64,000 nt of DNA from Oscillospiraceae bacterium (GCA_015066175.1 SVOW01000003.1:124001-188000), one strand, 5' to 3'. Shown: positions 45,036-53,968, counted from the first letter of the stretch. Numbers and translations are program-made. Notes: a model not told the origin generated them from the sequence alone.

Positions 45036-45387
45036 AAAGTGCAGAATGCAAAATGCAAAGTGTAAAATTTCGGGTCTGCGATGCTGATTTATAATGATAT
45101 CAACGGTATCCCCTGCGATACAACCGCAAATGTATTGATAAATTATAATTTTCAACGAAAAATCCCCTCTGTCATTTCCATACGAAAATGACATCTCCCC
45201 TTACGTTTTTAAGGGGAGACTGTAGCCGTAATATGCATATAAATTATAATTTACCGCGGTATTAAAATCAGCATCGTAGGGGCGGATGCCCACATCCGCC
45301 CGAATAAATTCACATAAAATCTGACGGGTCGATGTAGGCATCGACCCCTACGGAATAATATTAAAATATACAGATGAATTATAATTT
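45036..45387. repeat. Repeat island of palindromic modules
   Basis: Lies in a gene-free gap (44859-45511). It starts with the TGCA element also seen at 15.4 kb, then AAATTATAATTT at 45140 and 45241 and a near copy at 45376. The 45140-45252 module matches 33383-33494; the 45241-45387 module matches 33613-33765 but inverted, with the double hairpin GGATG-ccca-CATCC and GATG-tagg-CATC between GTAGGGG and CCCCTAC. A decayed further module continues to about 45460. Confidence 0.85.
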
Positions 45388-45467
45388 ATAGTGCAATTAA
45401 TTTGAAAAACCAACTATGGGCAATGCACTGACAAATTATTATAAATCTTACAGCAGTGATAGTTGAA

Positions 45468-45505
45468 AACTCCCCTTGAAAATACAAGGGGAGTTGTTGT
45501 TTTTT
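45468..45505. terminator. CTCCCCTTG hairpin with T-run
   Basis: AACTCCCCTTG (45468-45478) pairs with CAAGGGGAGTT (45485-45495), with a long T-run on the plus strand. The same stem is at 33450 and 52613, so a repeat module has been left as terminator near the convergent gene end. Confidence 0.7.
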
Positions 45506-45511
45506 TTGATT

Positions 45512-47107
45512 TTATTTTTTATCTGTAAGTCTTCCGCTGAAACGAGGGGGAACAAAAATCAGGTTGCCTACTGAGTTGGCAAGTTTTGCAACTGTGTCAA
45601 GCACTACGTTTGTCCTGAAACCTTCAAAGCGGTACTTATTGTCGAGCATTTTGTAGAGATTGGGCCACAATGAGCTTCTGACATTTATTTTGTTTTTGCC
45701 GAACCTGACAACCCATGTTCTGACTTCGGGAATTTCTATAAAAAACATCTGCACTTTAAGGGTTGAATCAGGCTGCCATGCACCGTAAGCAAGTATATGC
45801 ACAGGCATATCTCCGAACATAACCTTGCTCATACGTCTTGTGCCGTCAAAATTTATGCAGATTTTGTTTTCGCCTGCATTTTTTTCTTCCCAGAAAAGTT
45901 CGCCGTATTTTTCGTTGAAAGCAAACTTTATGTTGTTTAAATATGAGGGCTTTGATGCAAGCATAAACACTGCAGAAATAGGCAGCATTGTGTTGTTTTT
46001 ATTGGGGAAAGTTCTGTATGTATTGCCTGAAACTGCTTTTTCTATTTCAAAGTTACGAGGGGCAACGGGCAGAATGTTATATGAAAAGCTGTTGATGGTT
46101 TCCCTGAGCTTTTCCGTAACTTCTTCTGACGGGGGAGTGAGGTTATCTTTGAATGCACCGGGAAAATGCTTATCCACAAGGTCATATACCGTTTTGTGTG
46201 TGATATCACCGCAGGTGATAACGAAGAAAGCATTTTCTCTGGGATAAAGGAATGCAAACTGTGAATAAAATCCTTCAAGGCGGTAATATCCGTCTTCTCT
46301 GCCACACCATACGTTATATCCGTAACCAAGATTCTGCGAATCAAGGCCGTACATATCGTGTCTGTGGGGAGTTGTCATTTCTTTTACCCATTCAGCGGGA
46401 ATAACCTGAATGCCGTTGAATTCACCGTTCTGCAGAAGGCACTGGGAAAGCTTTGCCATATCTTCGATTGTAAGATACAAGCCCCATCCGCCGCCATCAA
46501 AACCAAGCTTGTCTTTTTCCCAGAAGGTGAAATCAATTCCGAGTGGTTCAAAAAGGCGTGGGCGAAGATATTCTGAAATTGTCTGCCCTGAAACTTTGGC
46601 GAGCATTCTGCCTAAAACATAGGTGTTTTCGCTGATATATTTAAATCTTTTATCAGGCTTTGCAGCACGATGCGATTTGAAAAAGTTTTCCAGCCATTCG
46701 CCTTTTTCTTTGTTTTCTATAACGCTGGGAAAAATCCCCGCAGTCATTGTAAGAAGGTGTCTGACAGTGATATCCTTGACTTTTCTGAGCGTTTTTTCGC
46801 TGTAAGTATCGCCGAAAAGCTGGCCGAGTGTTGTGTCAAGGCGAAGAAGACCTTCGTGCACGGCAAAGCCTATTGCAATTGCAGTAACAGGCTTTGACAT
46901 GGAAAACATTGTGTGGGGCATATGCTGAGGATATGGGTATTTTGTGCATTCAGCAACAATTTTTCCGTGGCGACCTATCATAATGTTTTTGAAGCCGTAT
47001 CCGCTTTCTTTCAGGTCATCAAAGAAATTCTGCAATACCGCAGAGTCAACGCCCACTTCTTCAGGGAAAGATGCTCTTTGGAGTCTGGACTGCTGTGATG
47101 CCAACAT
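45512..47107 (-). CDS. Beta-lactamase-family serine hydrolase, paralogue of the 25667 gene
   Basis: Protein of 531 residues. Ser69-Lys72 (SMSK) gives the SxxK motif, YISENTYVLG stands near the YxN position, and the C-terminal extension aligns with the paralogue at 25667. No signal peptide. The ribosome site AAAGGAGG is optimal. It is last in the minus-strand run trmL - LCP-like - transglutaminase-like - hydrolase, 22 bases after the previous gene, so it may act in envelope turnover; substrate unknown. Confidence 0.85.
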   Translation of the reverse strand: MLASQQSRLQRASFPEEVGVDSAVLQNFFDDLKESGYGFKNIMIGRHGKIVAECTKYPYPQHMPHTMFSMSKPVTAIAIGFAVHEGLLRLDTTLGQLFGDTYSEKTLRKVKDITVRHLLTMTAGIFPSVIENKEKGEWLENFFKSHRAAKPDKRFKYISENTYVLGRMLAKVSGQTISEYLRPRLFEPLGIDFTFWEKDKLGFDGGGWGLYLTIEDMAKLSQCLLQNGEFNGIQVIPAEWVKEMTTPHRHDMYGLDSQNLGYGYNVWCGREDGYYRLEGFYSQFAFLYPRENAFFVITCGDITHKTVYDLVDKHFPGAFKDNLTPPSEEVTEKLRETINSFSYNILPVAPRNFEIEKAVSGNTYRTFPNKNNTMLPISAVFMLASKPSYLNNIKFAFNEKYGELFWEEKNAGENKICINFDGTRRMSKVMFGDMPVHILAYGAWQPDSTLKVQMFFIEIPEVRTWVVRFGKNKINVRSSLWPNLYKMLDNKYRFEGFRTNVVLDTVAKLANSVGNLIFVPPRFSGRLTDKK

Positions 47108-47129
47108 ACTTAAACCTCCTTTATTTCTG

Positions 47130-48290
47130 TTATATAAAGTCTGAAATGATTACAATCAGGTGAGTATCGTCTATCGCATAGGAAATATCCTGCTGTGAAA
47201 TCTGCTTGTTTGCAATGGAATTTGCCGAGAAAAGTATGGTGTAAACGCTGTTTAATTCAAAAAGGTTTTCAATCATGTCATTGAGAGCCTTTCCGTCTGT
47301 TACCTTGAATGACAAGGTGGAATTTTCAAGCATTAACTGACGTGCAAATTCAGATGTGATGGCGTTTCGCGTATCATCGTTGTATTCTGAAAAAATCAGC
47401 GAATTTCTGACATAATAATTTTCTTCAGTTGCTGTGCATACACCAAAAAAACGCTTGTCAACAGTGTGAGTTTTGGAAATTTCCTCATCGTTTACATTGA
47501 AATAAGCATATCTGTTTTCAACATCGGAATCAACAGGGTCATTCCACGTGGAATCAACGTGGTAGAAAGCGGAATTTATCTGCACAATATTCCATGCATG
47601 ACCGTCATTCTGTCCGTTGTCTGCTTCAGTTGTGCCGAAAGCAATGTAGTTTTCAATGCCTGTTTCGTCAAAAAGGTATTTCATGGCTTTTGCATAGCCT
47701 TCGCAGGATGCATAGCCGTCTACAAGACAGCCGTAGCTTGAAGAATATGAGCCGCCTACTTTGTCGACATACTGACAATTGTCTATGATGTAATCGTGTA
47801 CATACAATTCCTTGTCGTAGTCATCAGTAAGGTGGGCTGTGTTTTCCAGAATCTCATCCTTGACATCTTCTAATTCTTCCATTTTCCGGTTATACACTTT
47901 GGGGCTCATTGCGTATTCAGGCACGAAATAGTTTGTGCCGAAAGATGATGATTCAAAAACGCAGTTATCTCCAAGGAAGAAGAAGTTCGGATTATCATAG
48001 TGAAGGGCGTCAAAAACGTTTGAAAGTTCTTTTTCATCAAGGCTCGGAACGTGAATTTTTTCAGGGAAATTCACAATTTCGGCCATAATCAGTTCATATG
48101 CAATTTTTTCGTCATCATTGAGGCTTTCATAGTAAAACCCATCGTAATTGCCCTGCGGTTTTTCAGGAAAATCTGAAAAAGCCTGAAACTTGTCGGCACC
48201 GTTAAAGGCGAAAACCCATATGAGAATGCCAGCACCTACGCCGAAAATCAGAATTGCAAATGAAAATAGGATTTTTTTAGCTGTTTTCAT
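47130..48290 (-). CDS. Membrane-anchored transglutaminase-like protein
   Basis: Protein of 386 residues with one N-terminal membrane helix (ILFSFAILIFGVGAGILIWVF) and an extracytoplasmic transglutaminase-like core: Cys in SCEGYAKA, His in DGHAWN, Asp in HVDSTWNDP. The triad is complete, so it could be a protease or crosslinking enzyme at the cell surface. The C-terminal 80 residues form an extra domain. Three bases separate it from the LCP-like gene, so the two are tightly coupled. Confidence 0.8.
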   Translation of the reverse strand: MKTAKKILFSFAILIFGVGAGILIWVFAFNGADKFQAFSDFPEKPQGNYDGFYYESLNDDEKIAYELIMAEIVNFPEKIHVPSLDEKELSNVFDALHYDNPNFFFLGDNCVFESSSFGTNYFVPEYAMSPKVYNRKMEELEDVKDEILENTAHLTDDYDKELYVHDYIIDNCQYVDKVGGSYSSSYGCLVDGYASCEGYAKAMKYLFDETGIENYIAFGTTEADNGQNDGHAWNIVQINSAFYHVDSTWNDPVDSDVENRYAYFNVNDEEISKTHTVDKRFFGVCTATEENYYVRNSLIFSEYNDDTRNAITSEFARQLMLENSTLSFKVTDGKALNDMIENLFELNSVYTILFSANSIANKQISQQDISYAIDDTHLIVIISDFI

Positions 48291-48293
48291 GAT

Positions 48294-49181
48294 TTAACTT
48301 GTAAACTCCTCTACGGTTGAAACGGCAGAATACTGCTTTTCAACCTGGTCACTTGCCAGAACAACAAGGTAATCTTTGTAAGAAACAAAGTCTATATAAG
48401 AAATATCGCTGTAAACCTGGCTGATAATATTTGCATAAATGTTATCTCTGTTTTCAATGTTTGCTTCGTTGAAATACTGGGTAAACATTGAAATTACAAG
48501 AGTTGCACGCAAGGCGGTTGTGTTACCGTCTGCAGAATATGTCAGAATTTTGTAGATAGCATCGTCACTGATGGTCTGACTTCCTGATTGGAAAGTGATT
48601 GAGTCGGAATCTTTCTCAAAAGTCATATCATCAGGGAAATTAAACTTCAGTTCATCGAAATTGGCAACAATTCCTTCGATGCTGCCTTCTTTGCAGCCGA
48701 TATATTTGTCAAATTCAACGCCTGTGTATTTTTCAACAGATTCAACAAGCTGCAGAACACCTGCGTGGTTGTAGCAGGAAGTGGCGTTTACATTTTTTGA
48801 GTTTAACGGTAGAATTTTTTCAGTAGCAGATATGGGAAAAACCTTTATCTGCTTTGAATCCATATTGAATCTGACAGCGCAGAGAAAAGTGATTTTTTCG
48901 TCACTGTCGTCAGTGCAGTACATAAGAATATTTTTCTGCCCCGTAACTTCTTTTGGGGAAAGCAGACCTGATTCTTCTTCGTTGATTGTAATACCGCCGT
49001 TATCGTTGATTATGCGGTCAACATCAAAGCCTACAGAGAGAAACAGGAAAAATAAAGTCAGCAGAATAACCGCAACACCTGAAATCACAAAAATCAGGGC
49101 GGCTTTTTTTCTTCTGAATTTTTTTCGTTCATCATACGTTCTGAAAACAACGTCAGCATTGCCGTGCCATAACCAATTCAC
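48294..49181 (-). CDS. LCP-like (LytR-CpsA-Psr fold) membrane protein, degenerate
   Basis: Membrane protein of 295 residues with one helix (AALIFVISGVAVILLTLFFLFL). The outer part has the strand pattern of LCP domains (NILMYCTDDSDEKITFLCAVRF, KQIKVFPISATEKI, LVESVEKYTGVEFDKYIGC), but the conserved Arg and Asp residues that bind pyrophosphate are not evident, so it may not transfer wall polymers. The start is GTG 49181, seven bases after GGAGG; the longer frame begins at TTG without a site. It overlaps no gene and sits in a run with the transglutaminase-like gene. Confidence 0.5.
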   Translation of the reverse strand: MNWLWHGNADVVFRTYDERKKFRRKKAALIFVISGVAVILLTLFFLFLSVGFDVDRIINDNGGITINEEESGLLSPKEVTGQKNILMYCTDDSDEKITFLCAVRFNMDSKQIKVFPISATEKILPLNSKNVNATSCYNHAGVLQLVESVEKYTGVEFDKYIGCKEGSIEGIVANFDELKFNFPDDMTFEKDSDSITFQSGSQTISDDAIYKILTYSADGNTTALRATLVISMFTQYFNEANIENRDNIYANIISQVYSDISYIDFVSYKDYLVVLASDQVEKQYSAVSTVEEFTS

Positions 49182-49195
49182 AAAACGTCCTCCGT

Positions 49196-49696
49196 TTACC
49201 AATCAAATTTTGTAAGTTTGCCTTCGCAGAGAAGTTCGGGAAAACCCCATTGTCTGAGTACCTCAAAAGCACCAACGCAAACGCAGTTTGATAAATTAAG
49301 GCTGCGTGCGTAAGATGAGTTTATCATGGGCATTCTCACACATCTGTCAGGGTTTTTGAAAAGAAGCTCCTCAGGAAGACCTTTTGTTTCTTTTCCAAAA
49401 AACAAATACGTATTTTCAGGATATTTTATGTCAGAATAAATATGACGTGCCTTTGTTGAAAAATAAAAATATTCGCCGTCATTTTTTTCATAAAAATCGT
49501 CTAAATTCTTGTAATATGTTATGTCAAGCAGGTGCCAGTAATCAAGCCCTGCACGTTTTAATTTTTTGTCATCAATCCTGAATCCCATCGGTTCAATGAT
49601 ATGAAGCCTTGCACCTGTTGCGGCACAGGTTCTTGCAATGTTTCCCGTATTCTGCGGGATTTCAGGCTCTACGAGCACAATATTTAAAGAAGGCAT
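49196..49696 (-). CDS. trmL: tRNA (cytidine(34)-2'-O)-methyltransferase
   Basis: SPOUT methyltransferase of 166 residues. EPEIPQNTGNIARTCAATG, FGKETKGLPEEL and the C-terminal RSLNLSNCVCVGAFEVLRQ are the three SPOUT motifs that form the trefoil knot and bind SAM. It methylates the wobble ribose of tRNA-Leu. It leads the minus-strand unit under a TTGAAA-N18-TATAAT promoter; the link to the envelope genes downstream is positional only. Confidence 0.93.
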   Translation of the reverse strand: MPSLNIVLVEPEIPQNTGNIARTCAATGARLHIIEPMGFRIDDKKLKRAGLDYWHLLDITYYKNLDDFYEKNDGEYFYFSTKARHIYSDIKYPENTYLFFGKETKGLPEELLFKNPDRCVRMPMINSSYARSLNLSNCVCVGAFEVLRQWGFPELLCEGKLTKFDW

Positions 49697-49722
49697 TTTG
49701 CTTCGCTCCCTTTCAAGTAAGT

Positions 49723-49752
49723 ATTATACCATTTTTCATATTGATTTTTCAA
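49723..49752 (-). promoter_or_regulatory. Promoter of trmL unit
   Basis: Minus strand TTGAAA (49752-49747), 18-base spacer, TATAAT (49728-49723). Confidence 0.7.
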
Positions 49753-49790
49753 TATTTTCTTCACATTTTTATAAAATCGGTACGAAAACT

Positions 49791-49812
49791 ATATTTGTCC
49801 CGGGACAAATAT
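49791..49812. promoter_or_regulatory. Perfect 22-bp palindrome, probable operator
   Basis: ATATTTGTCCC is followed directly by its exact complement GGGACAAATAT, with no loop, so it suits a dimeric DNA-binding protein rather than an RNA hairpin. It lies 20 bases before the start of the small gene. Confidence 0.75.
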
Positions 49813-49832
49813 GATTAAGAGGAGGGTTTTAC

Positions 49833-50009
49833 GTGAAAAAAACAAGCACAAAAAGTGTTATGACAGGTCTTGGCGTTGCCATGGCAATAGGCAGTGCAGC
49901 CACACTTATCGGCAGCACAATGATGTCTGAACGTACAACAATGACAGATATGAAAAAGAGTGCTGAAAAGGCGATAAAAAACTTCGGCAATTATCTGGGA
50001 AATATGTAA
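49833..50009 (+). CDS. Small protein, 58 residues
   Basis: GTG start (49833) behind a strong GAGGAGGG ribosome site. The product begins KKTSTKSVMTGLGVAMAIGS and has one hydrophobic, Gly/Ala-rich helix (VMTGLGVAMAIGSAATLIG), then a hydrophilic helix with MKKSAEKAIKNFG. It would be a single-pass membrane or amphipathic peptide. I know no function. A terminator follows and an operator-like palindrome precedes, which supports it as a real, separately regulated gene. Confidence 0.75.
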   Translation: MKKTSTKSVMTGLGVAMAIGSAATLIGSTMMSERTTMTDMKKSAEKAIKNFGNYLGNM

Positions 50010-50016
50010 AAATGCA

Positions 50017-50048
50017 CCCTGCAGATTTTTATTTGCAGGGCTTCGTTT
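50017..50048 (+). terminator. Terminator of the small gene
   Basis: CCCTGCA (50017-50023) pairs with TGCAGGG (50034-50040), then CTTCGTTTT. Confidence 0.65.
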
Positions 50049-50089
50049 TGGAAAAATTACATATAATAAATTGTAATTTGTCGAAATGT

Positions 50090-50624
50090 CTGCCAAGCCT
50101 TCCCCTCGAGGGGAAGGTGGTTTTTGCAACGCAAAACTCGGATGAGGTGGAAAGGTAAGAATTTAAGTAAACCAAAGTAAAAATACGAAAACTGCGTTTT
50201 CTACACCTCATCAGTCACCTTGCGGTGACAGCTTCTCCTCAAGGAGAAGCCGAATTAACATCCCGATAAATCATAATTTATCGGGATGTTAAAAACAGCA
50301 TCGTAGGGGCGGATGCCCACATCCGCCCGAATAAATTCACACAAAATCTGACGGGTCGATGTGGGCATCGACCCCTACGGAATAATATTAAAATATACAG
50401 ATGAATTATAATTTATCGTGCAATTAATTTTATCATTGTAGGGTTTGGCGCTTGCCGACAAACCGCCAATTTGTGCGTATATTTGCGGAACGTAGGAAAC
50501 CGCCGTTCCCTACGATATTTAATTTAAATAACCATGTAAATTATAATTTGAAAAACCAGTTATGGGCATCGTGCTTGCAAATTATCATAAAACCAACATC
50601 AGTGATAGCTGAAAATTATAATTT
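50090..50624. repeat. Repeat island: MITE-like element plus palindromic modules
   Basis: Gene-free gap 50010-50780. At 50090-50260 lies an element with CCTTCCCCTCGAGGGGAAGG, GATGAGGTG and its mirror CACCTCATC, then TTCTCCTCAAGGAGAA, which resembles a short inverted-repeat element common in Clostridia. Next come modules with GTAGGGG ... CCCCTAC (50303-50380), a reversed copy of the 33.5 kb module (50403-50540) and a module ending in AAATTATAATTT at 50538 and 50613. Confidence 0.85.
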
Positions 50625-50717
50625 GTGTTAACTCAACCACGTATCATTACGTCAAATCTTTTTTACGCGGACGTTTCTTTGTTATATATATTTTTTGGCA
50701 GAATATTACAAAACTTA

Positions 50718-50746
50718 TTGAAAAACATATTCCGATGTGGTAGAAT
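50718..50746 (+). promoter_or_regulatory. Promoter of thuA-like operon
   Basis: TTGAAA (50718-50723), 17-base spacer, TAGAAT (50741-50746). Confidence 0.7.
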
Positions 50747-50780
50747 TAACAAGAATAACGCACAAAAGGAGTGTTGTTAA

Positions 50781-51512
50781 ATGATAAAAGTAACAGTATG
50801 GCACGAAAATTATCACGACAGAACAGACGAAGCCACCATGGCGATGTATCCGGGCGGTATGCACAATGTGATTGCATCTTTTCTTAAAACAGATGAGGAA
50901 TTGCTTGTAAGAACAGCAACTCTCGACCAGCCTGATTGCGGGCTTCCTGATGAACTTCTTGAAGATACAGACGTTCTTCTCTGGTGGGGTCACGCAAAGC
51001 ACGATGATGTGCCTGATGAACTTGCAAAAAAAGTTCACGAAAGAGTTCTTCGCGGAATGGGTATAATTTTCCTGCATTCTGCTCATATGTCAAAGCCTTT
51101 CCGCCTTACAATGGGCACAAGCTGTACTCTCAAATGGCGAGATAACGACAGAGAAAGATTGTGGACAGTTCTTCCTCAGCATCCTATCGCAAAGGGTGTG
51201 AGCGAATATATCGAGCTTGAAAGCGAAGAAATGTACGGTGAAAGATTCGATATCCCTCAGCCTGATGAACTTGTATTCCTCGGCTGGTTTGCAGGGGGCG
51301 AAGTTTTCCGTTCAGGTTGCACATGGTATAAAGGTCTGGGCAAAGTTTTCTATTTCCAGCCCGGCCATGAAACAAACCCAAGCTATCACAACGCTGATGT
51401 GCAGAAAATTATCACAAATGCAGTTAAATGGGCTGCTCCGCAGGTAATAGTTGAAAAACTTGATTGCCCCCATTATGCTTCACTTGAAAAGAAAAGACTT
51501 GAAAACAACTGA
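50781..51512 (+). CDS. ThuA-like protein
   Basis: Protein of 243 residues with the ThuA (trehalose utilisation, glutamine-amidotransferase-like) fold: TVWHENYHDR, DVLLWWGHAKHDDV, IIFLHSAHMSKPF and FQPGHETNPSYHNADVQ are the conserved blocks. In Rhizobium ThuA-ThuB act on 3-keto-disaccharides. The next gene, 15 bases on, is a Gfo/Idh/MocA oxidoreductase, as in thuAB, so a keto-sugar pathway is likely. AAAGGAG ribosome site. Confidence 0.88.
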   Translation: MIKVTVWHENYHDRTDEATMAMYPGGMHNVIASFLKTDEELLVRTATLDQPDCGLPDELLEDTDVLLWWGHAKHDDVPDELAKKVHERVLRGMGIIFLHSAHMSKPFRLTMGTSCTLKWRDNDRERLWTVLPQHPIAKGVSEYIELESEEMYGERFDIPQPDELVFLGWFAGGEVFRSGCTWYKGLGKVFYFQPGHETNPSYHNADVQKIITNAVKWAAPQVIVEKLDCPHYASLEKKRLENN

Positions 51513-51527
51513 AAGGGTTGATAAATT

Positions 51528-52589
51528 ATGAAAAAAGTAAGAATCGGTATTATCGGTAACGGCGGTATCTGTAAAGGTGCTCATGTGCCCACATATCTTA
51601 AAGATGAAAGAGTTGAAATTGTAGGTGTGTGCGATATTATTGAAGAACGCGCACAGTTTTTAAAAGACGAATATTTCCCTGAAGCAAAAGTTTACACAGA
51701 TTACAAAGAACTTCTTAAAGATGAAACTATTGATTCAGTTGACATCTGCACACCTAACTACCTTCATTCAATTATTGCAGTTGATGCTTTCAAAGCGGGC
51801 AAACACGTTTTCTGCGAAAAGCCTGATGCTATTGACGTTACAGAAGTTCTTAAAATGCAGAAAGCAGCAGACGAAGCAGGCAAAATCCTTATGGTTATGA
51901 GAAATAACCGTTTTGTGGCTGCTTCTCAGTATGCTAAAAAATATATTGATGCAGGCAAAATGGGCGAAGTTTATGCAGGCCGTTGCGGTTGGCAGAGAAG
52001 ACGCGGTATTCCCGGCAAAGGCGGTTGGTTTACAACAAAAGCACAGTCAGGCGGCGGTCCTCTTATCGACCTTGGCGTACATATGATTGACCTTGCTATC
52101 TGGCTTATGGGCAACCCCACACCTGTTTCAGTAAGTGCAAACACATTCTGCAAATTTGCAGACAACGATACAAGCGACTCTGTAAACTCTGATTTCGGCG
52201 ATAAGAATTCAGAGGGCACATTCGACGTTGAAGACCTTGCAATGGGTATGATCAGATTTGACAACGGTGCAGTGCTTCAGATTGAATTCAGCTGGGCATC
52301 AAATATCAAGAGAGAACGCCGTTTTGTTGAACTTCGTGGTACAAAAGCAGGCCTTAAATGGGAAAATGACGATGTTGAAATCTTCACTGAAGAAGCAGGC
52401 CAGCTTCTCGACATCAAACCTGCAGGAAACCTTGAAAGCAAAGGTCATCACAACAACCTTGTTCATTACCTTGATGTGCTCACAAAGGGCGCAGATGCTT
52501 GCTTCAAACCTCAGCAGGGCGTTGATATGATTAAGATTCTCTGCGCAATTTACAAATCAGCAGAAACAGGCAGAGAAGTAGTTCTTTAA
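51528..52589 (+). CDS. Gfo/Idh/MocA-family oxidoreductase (ThuB-like)
   Basis: NAD(P)-dependent oxidoreductase of 353 residues. RIGIIGNGGICKGAHVPTY is the Rossmann motif, GKHVFCEKPDA carries the EKP signature with catalytic Lys, and GGGPLIDLGVHMIDLA the second-domain His/Asp. It likely oxidises or reduces a sugar or inositol as partner of the ThuA-like protein directly upstream. A short hairpin follows its stop. Confidence 0.9.
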   Translation: MKKVRIGIIGNGGICKGAHVPTYLKDERVEIVGVCDIIEERAQFLKDEYFPEAKVYTDYKELLKDETIDSVDICTPNYLHSIIAVDAFKAGKHVFCEKPDAIDVTEVLKMQKAADEAGKILMVMRNNRFVAASQYAKKYIDAGKMGEVYAGRCGWQRRRGIPGKGGWFTTKAQSGGGPLIDLGVHMIDLAIWLMGNPTPVSVSANTFCKFADNDTSDSVNSDFGDKNSEGTFDVEDLAMGMIRFDNGAVLQIEFSWASNIKRERRFVELRGTKAGLKWENDDVEIFTEEAGQLLDIKPAGNLESKGHHNNLVHYLDVLTKGADACFKPQQGVDMIKILCAIYKSAETGREVVL

Positions 52590-52612
52590 TAAGAATTTCA
52601 GTTGATTTTTGC

Positions 52613-52640
52613 CTCCCCTTGAAAATGCAAGGGGAGTTGC
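52613..52640. terminator. CTCCCCTTG hairpin
   Basis: CTCCCCTTG (52613-52621) pairs with CAAGGGGAG (52628-52636). Weak T-tail; the same hairpin as in the repeat modules at 33.4 and 45.5 kb. Confidence 0.55.
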
Positions 52641-52656
52641 TTCTTAATGCGACGGT

Positions 52657-52873
52657 AAATTATAATTTTCAGCTATCACTGATGTGAGTTTTATAATAAT
52701 TTGCGAGTATGATGCCCATATCCGGTTTTTTATTTTATAATTTATCGCACAATTAATTTTAACACTCGTAGGGCAGGGTCTTGATCCTGCCGCCAAATCT
52801 TACGCAAAATAACAAACGGCGGGAGCAAGCCCCCGCCCTACAATAACGTTTTAGACATAACGATAAATTATAG
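52657..52873. repeat. Repeat island between two oxidoreductase genes
   Basis: Gap 52590-52966. AAATTATAATTT at 52657, near copies around 52735 and 52860. The first module is the inverted form of the one at 50538-50624; the second has GTAGGG-CAGGGTCTTGATCCTG and GGCGGGAGCAAGCCCCCGCC-CTAC hairpins. Confidence 0.8.
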
Positions 52874-52966
52874 TTTATCGCTAACATTTCCAAACATGTC
52901 ATTCTGTGGTGAAAATCTTATTCGGAATTGTTTTATACCAACTAATCAGGAGAAAGGTGCGGTACA

Positions 52967-53953
52967 ATGAAATACGCAATAATCGGCACAGGCTGGATTG
53001 CAAAAGCCTTCGCTGACGGAGTTAAAATCGCAGAGGGGATTTCGCCCTTTGCAATCTACTCGAGAACACGTGAAAAAGGTGAAGAATTTGCACAGAAAAC
53101 AGGTGCCCAAAAGGTGTTTACAAGCCTTGAAGAAATGGCTTCTGATAAGGAAATTGATGCTGTATATATTGCATCTCCAAACGCCTTTCACTACAGCCAG
53201 AGCAAGCTGTTTTTGGAGCATGGAAAACACGTAATCTGCGAAAAACCGATTACTGTAAATCCTCAGGAATTTGAAGAACTTTTTGCCCTTGCAAACAGCA
53301 AAAAACTCGTCTATACGGAAGCCATAATGATGATGCATTTTCCCAACAGATTTCTCATTGAAAATGCAATAAAACGCATCGGAAAAATCTTCTCTGCAAG
53401 GGTGGATTTTTCACAGCTTTCTTCAAAATATCCTGCACTTTTAAGGGGCGAAAATCCCAACATTTTCAACCCCGAAATGGCAACGGGATGCCTTATGGAT
53501 TTAGGAATTTACAACATATATTTTGCCTTGTATTTTTTCGGAAAACCTGAAAAAATCACATCAACTTCTCTTAAACTTGACACAGGCGCAGATGCTCTCG
53601 GCACAGCAGTTTTTCACTATTCTGACAAACAGATTACGCTGACTTATTCCAAGGTAGGACAGTCACGCACAGGCACTGAAATTTACGGCGATAAGGGCAC
53701 AATCGTAGTAGAATCAATAAGTAAGCTTGTTAACATCAGCCTGATTTCCAACGATGGCGAAGTGGAAAAAATCGCTGAAGACACTGAAAAAGAAGAGGTC
53801 ATGAGTTATGAAGCGAAAGACTTTTTCAGGTTTATACGCGACTATGACGAGTGCTTTGACGAATATAAAAAATGTGCAGAATTTTCACTTGAAGTCAGCA
53901 GAATTATGGAAGAAATTCGCAAGCAGAACGATATGAAATATACGTCAAAATAA
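52967..53953 (+). CDS. Gfo/Idh/MocA-family oxidoreductase
   Basis: Second dehydrogenase of this family, 328 residues, of the shorter dimeric type: YAIIGTGWIAKAFADGV, HVICEKPITVN, and GCLMDLGIYNIYFALYFFG where a conserved Asp/His/Tyr set binds substrate. It is diverged from the one at 51528 (different insertions, shorter). A repeat island separates them, so common transcription is uncertain. AGGAG lies before the ATG. Substrate unknown, sugar likely. Confidence 0.9.
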   Translation: MKYAIIGTGWIAKAFADGVKIAEGISPFAIYSRTREKGEEFAQKTGAQKVFTSLEEMASDKEIDAVYIASPNAFHYSQSKLFLEHGKHVICEKPITVNPQEFEELFALANSKKLVYTEAIMMMHFPNRFLIENAIKRIGKIFSARVDFSQLSSKYPALLRGENPNIFNPEMATGCLMDLGIYNIYFALYFFGKPEKITSTSLKLDTGADALGTAVFHYSDKQITLTYSKVGQSRTGTEIYGDKGTIVVESISKLVNISLISNDGEVEKIAEDTEKEEVMSYEAKDFFRFIRDYDECFDEYKKCAEFSLEVSRIMEEIRKQNDMKYTSK

Positions 53954-53968
53954 TTTACAGAAAATTCA

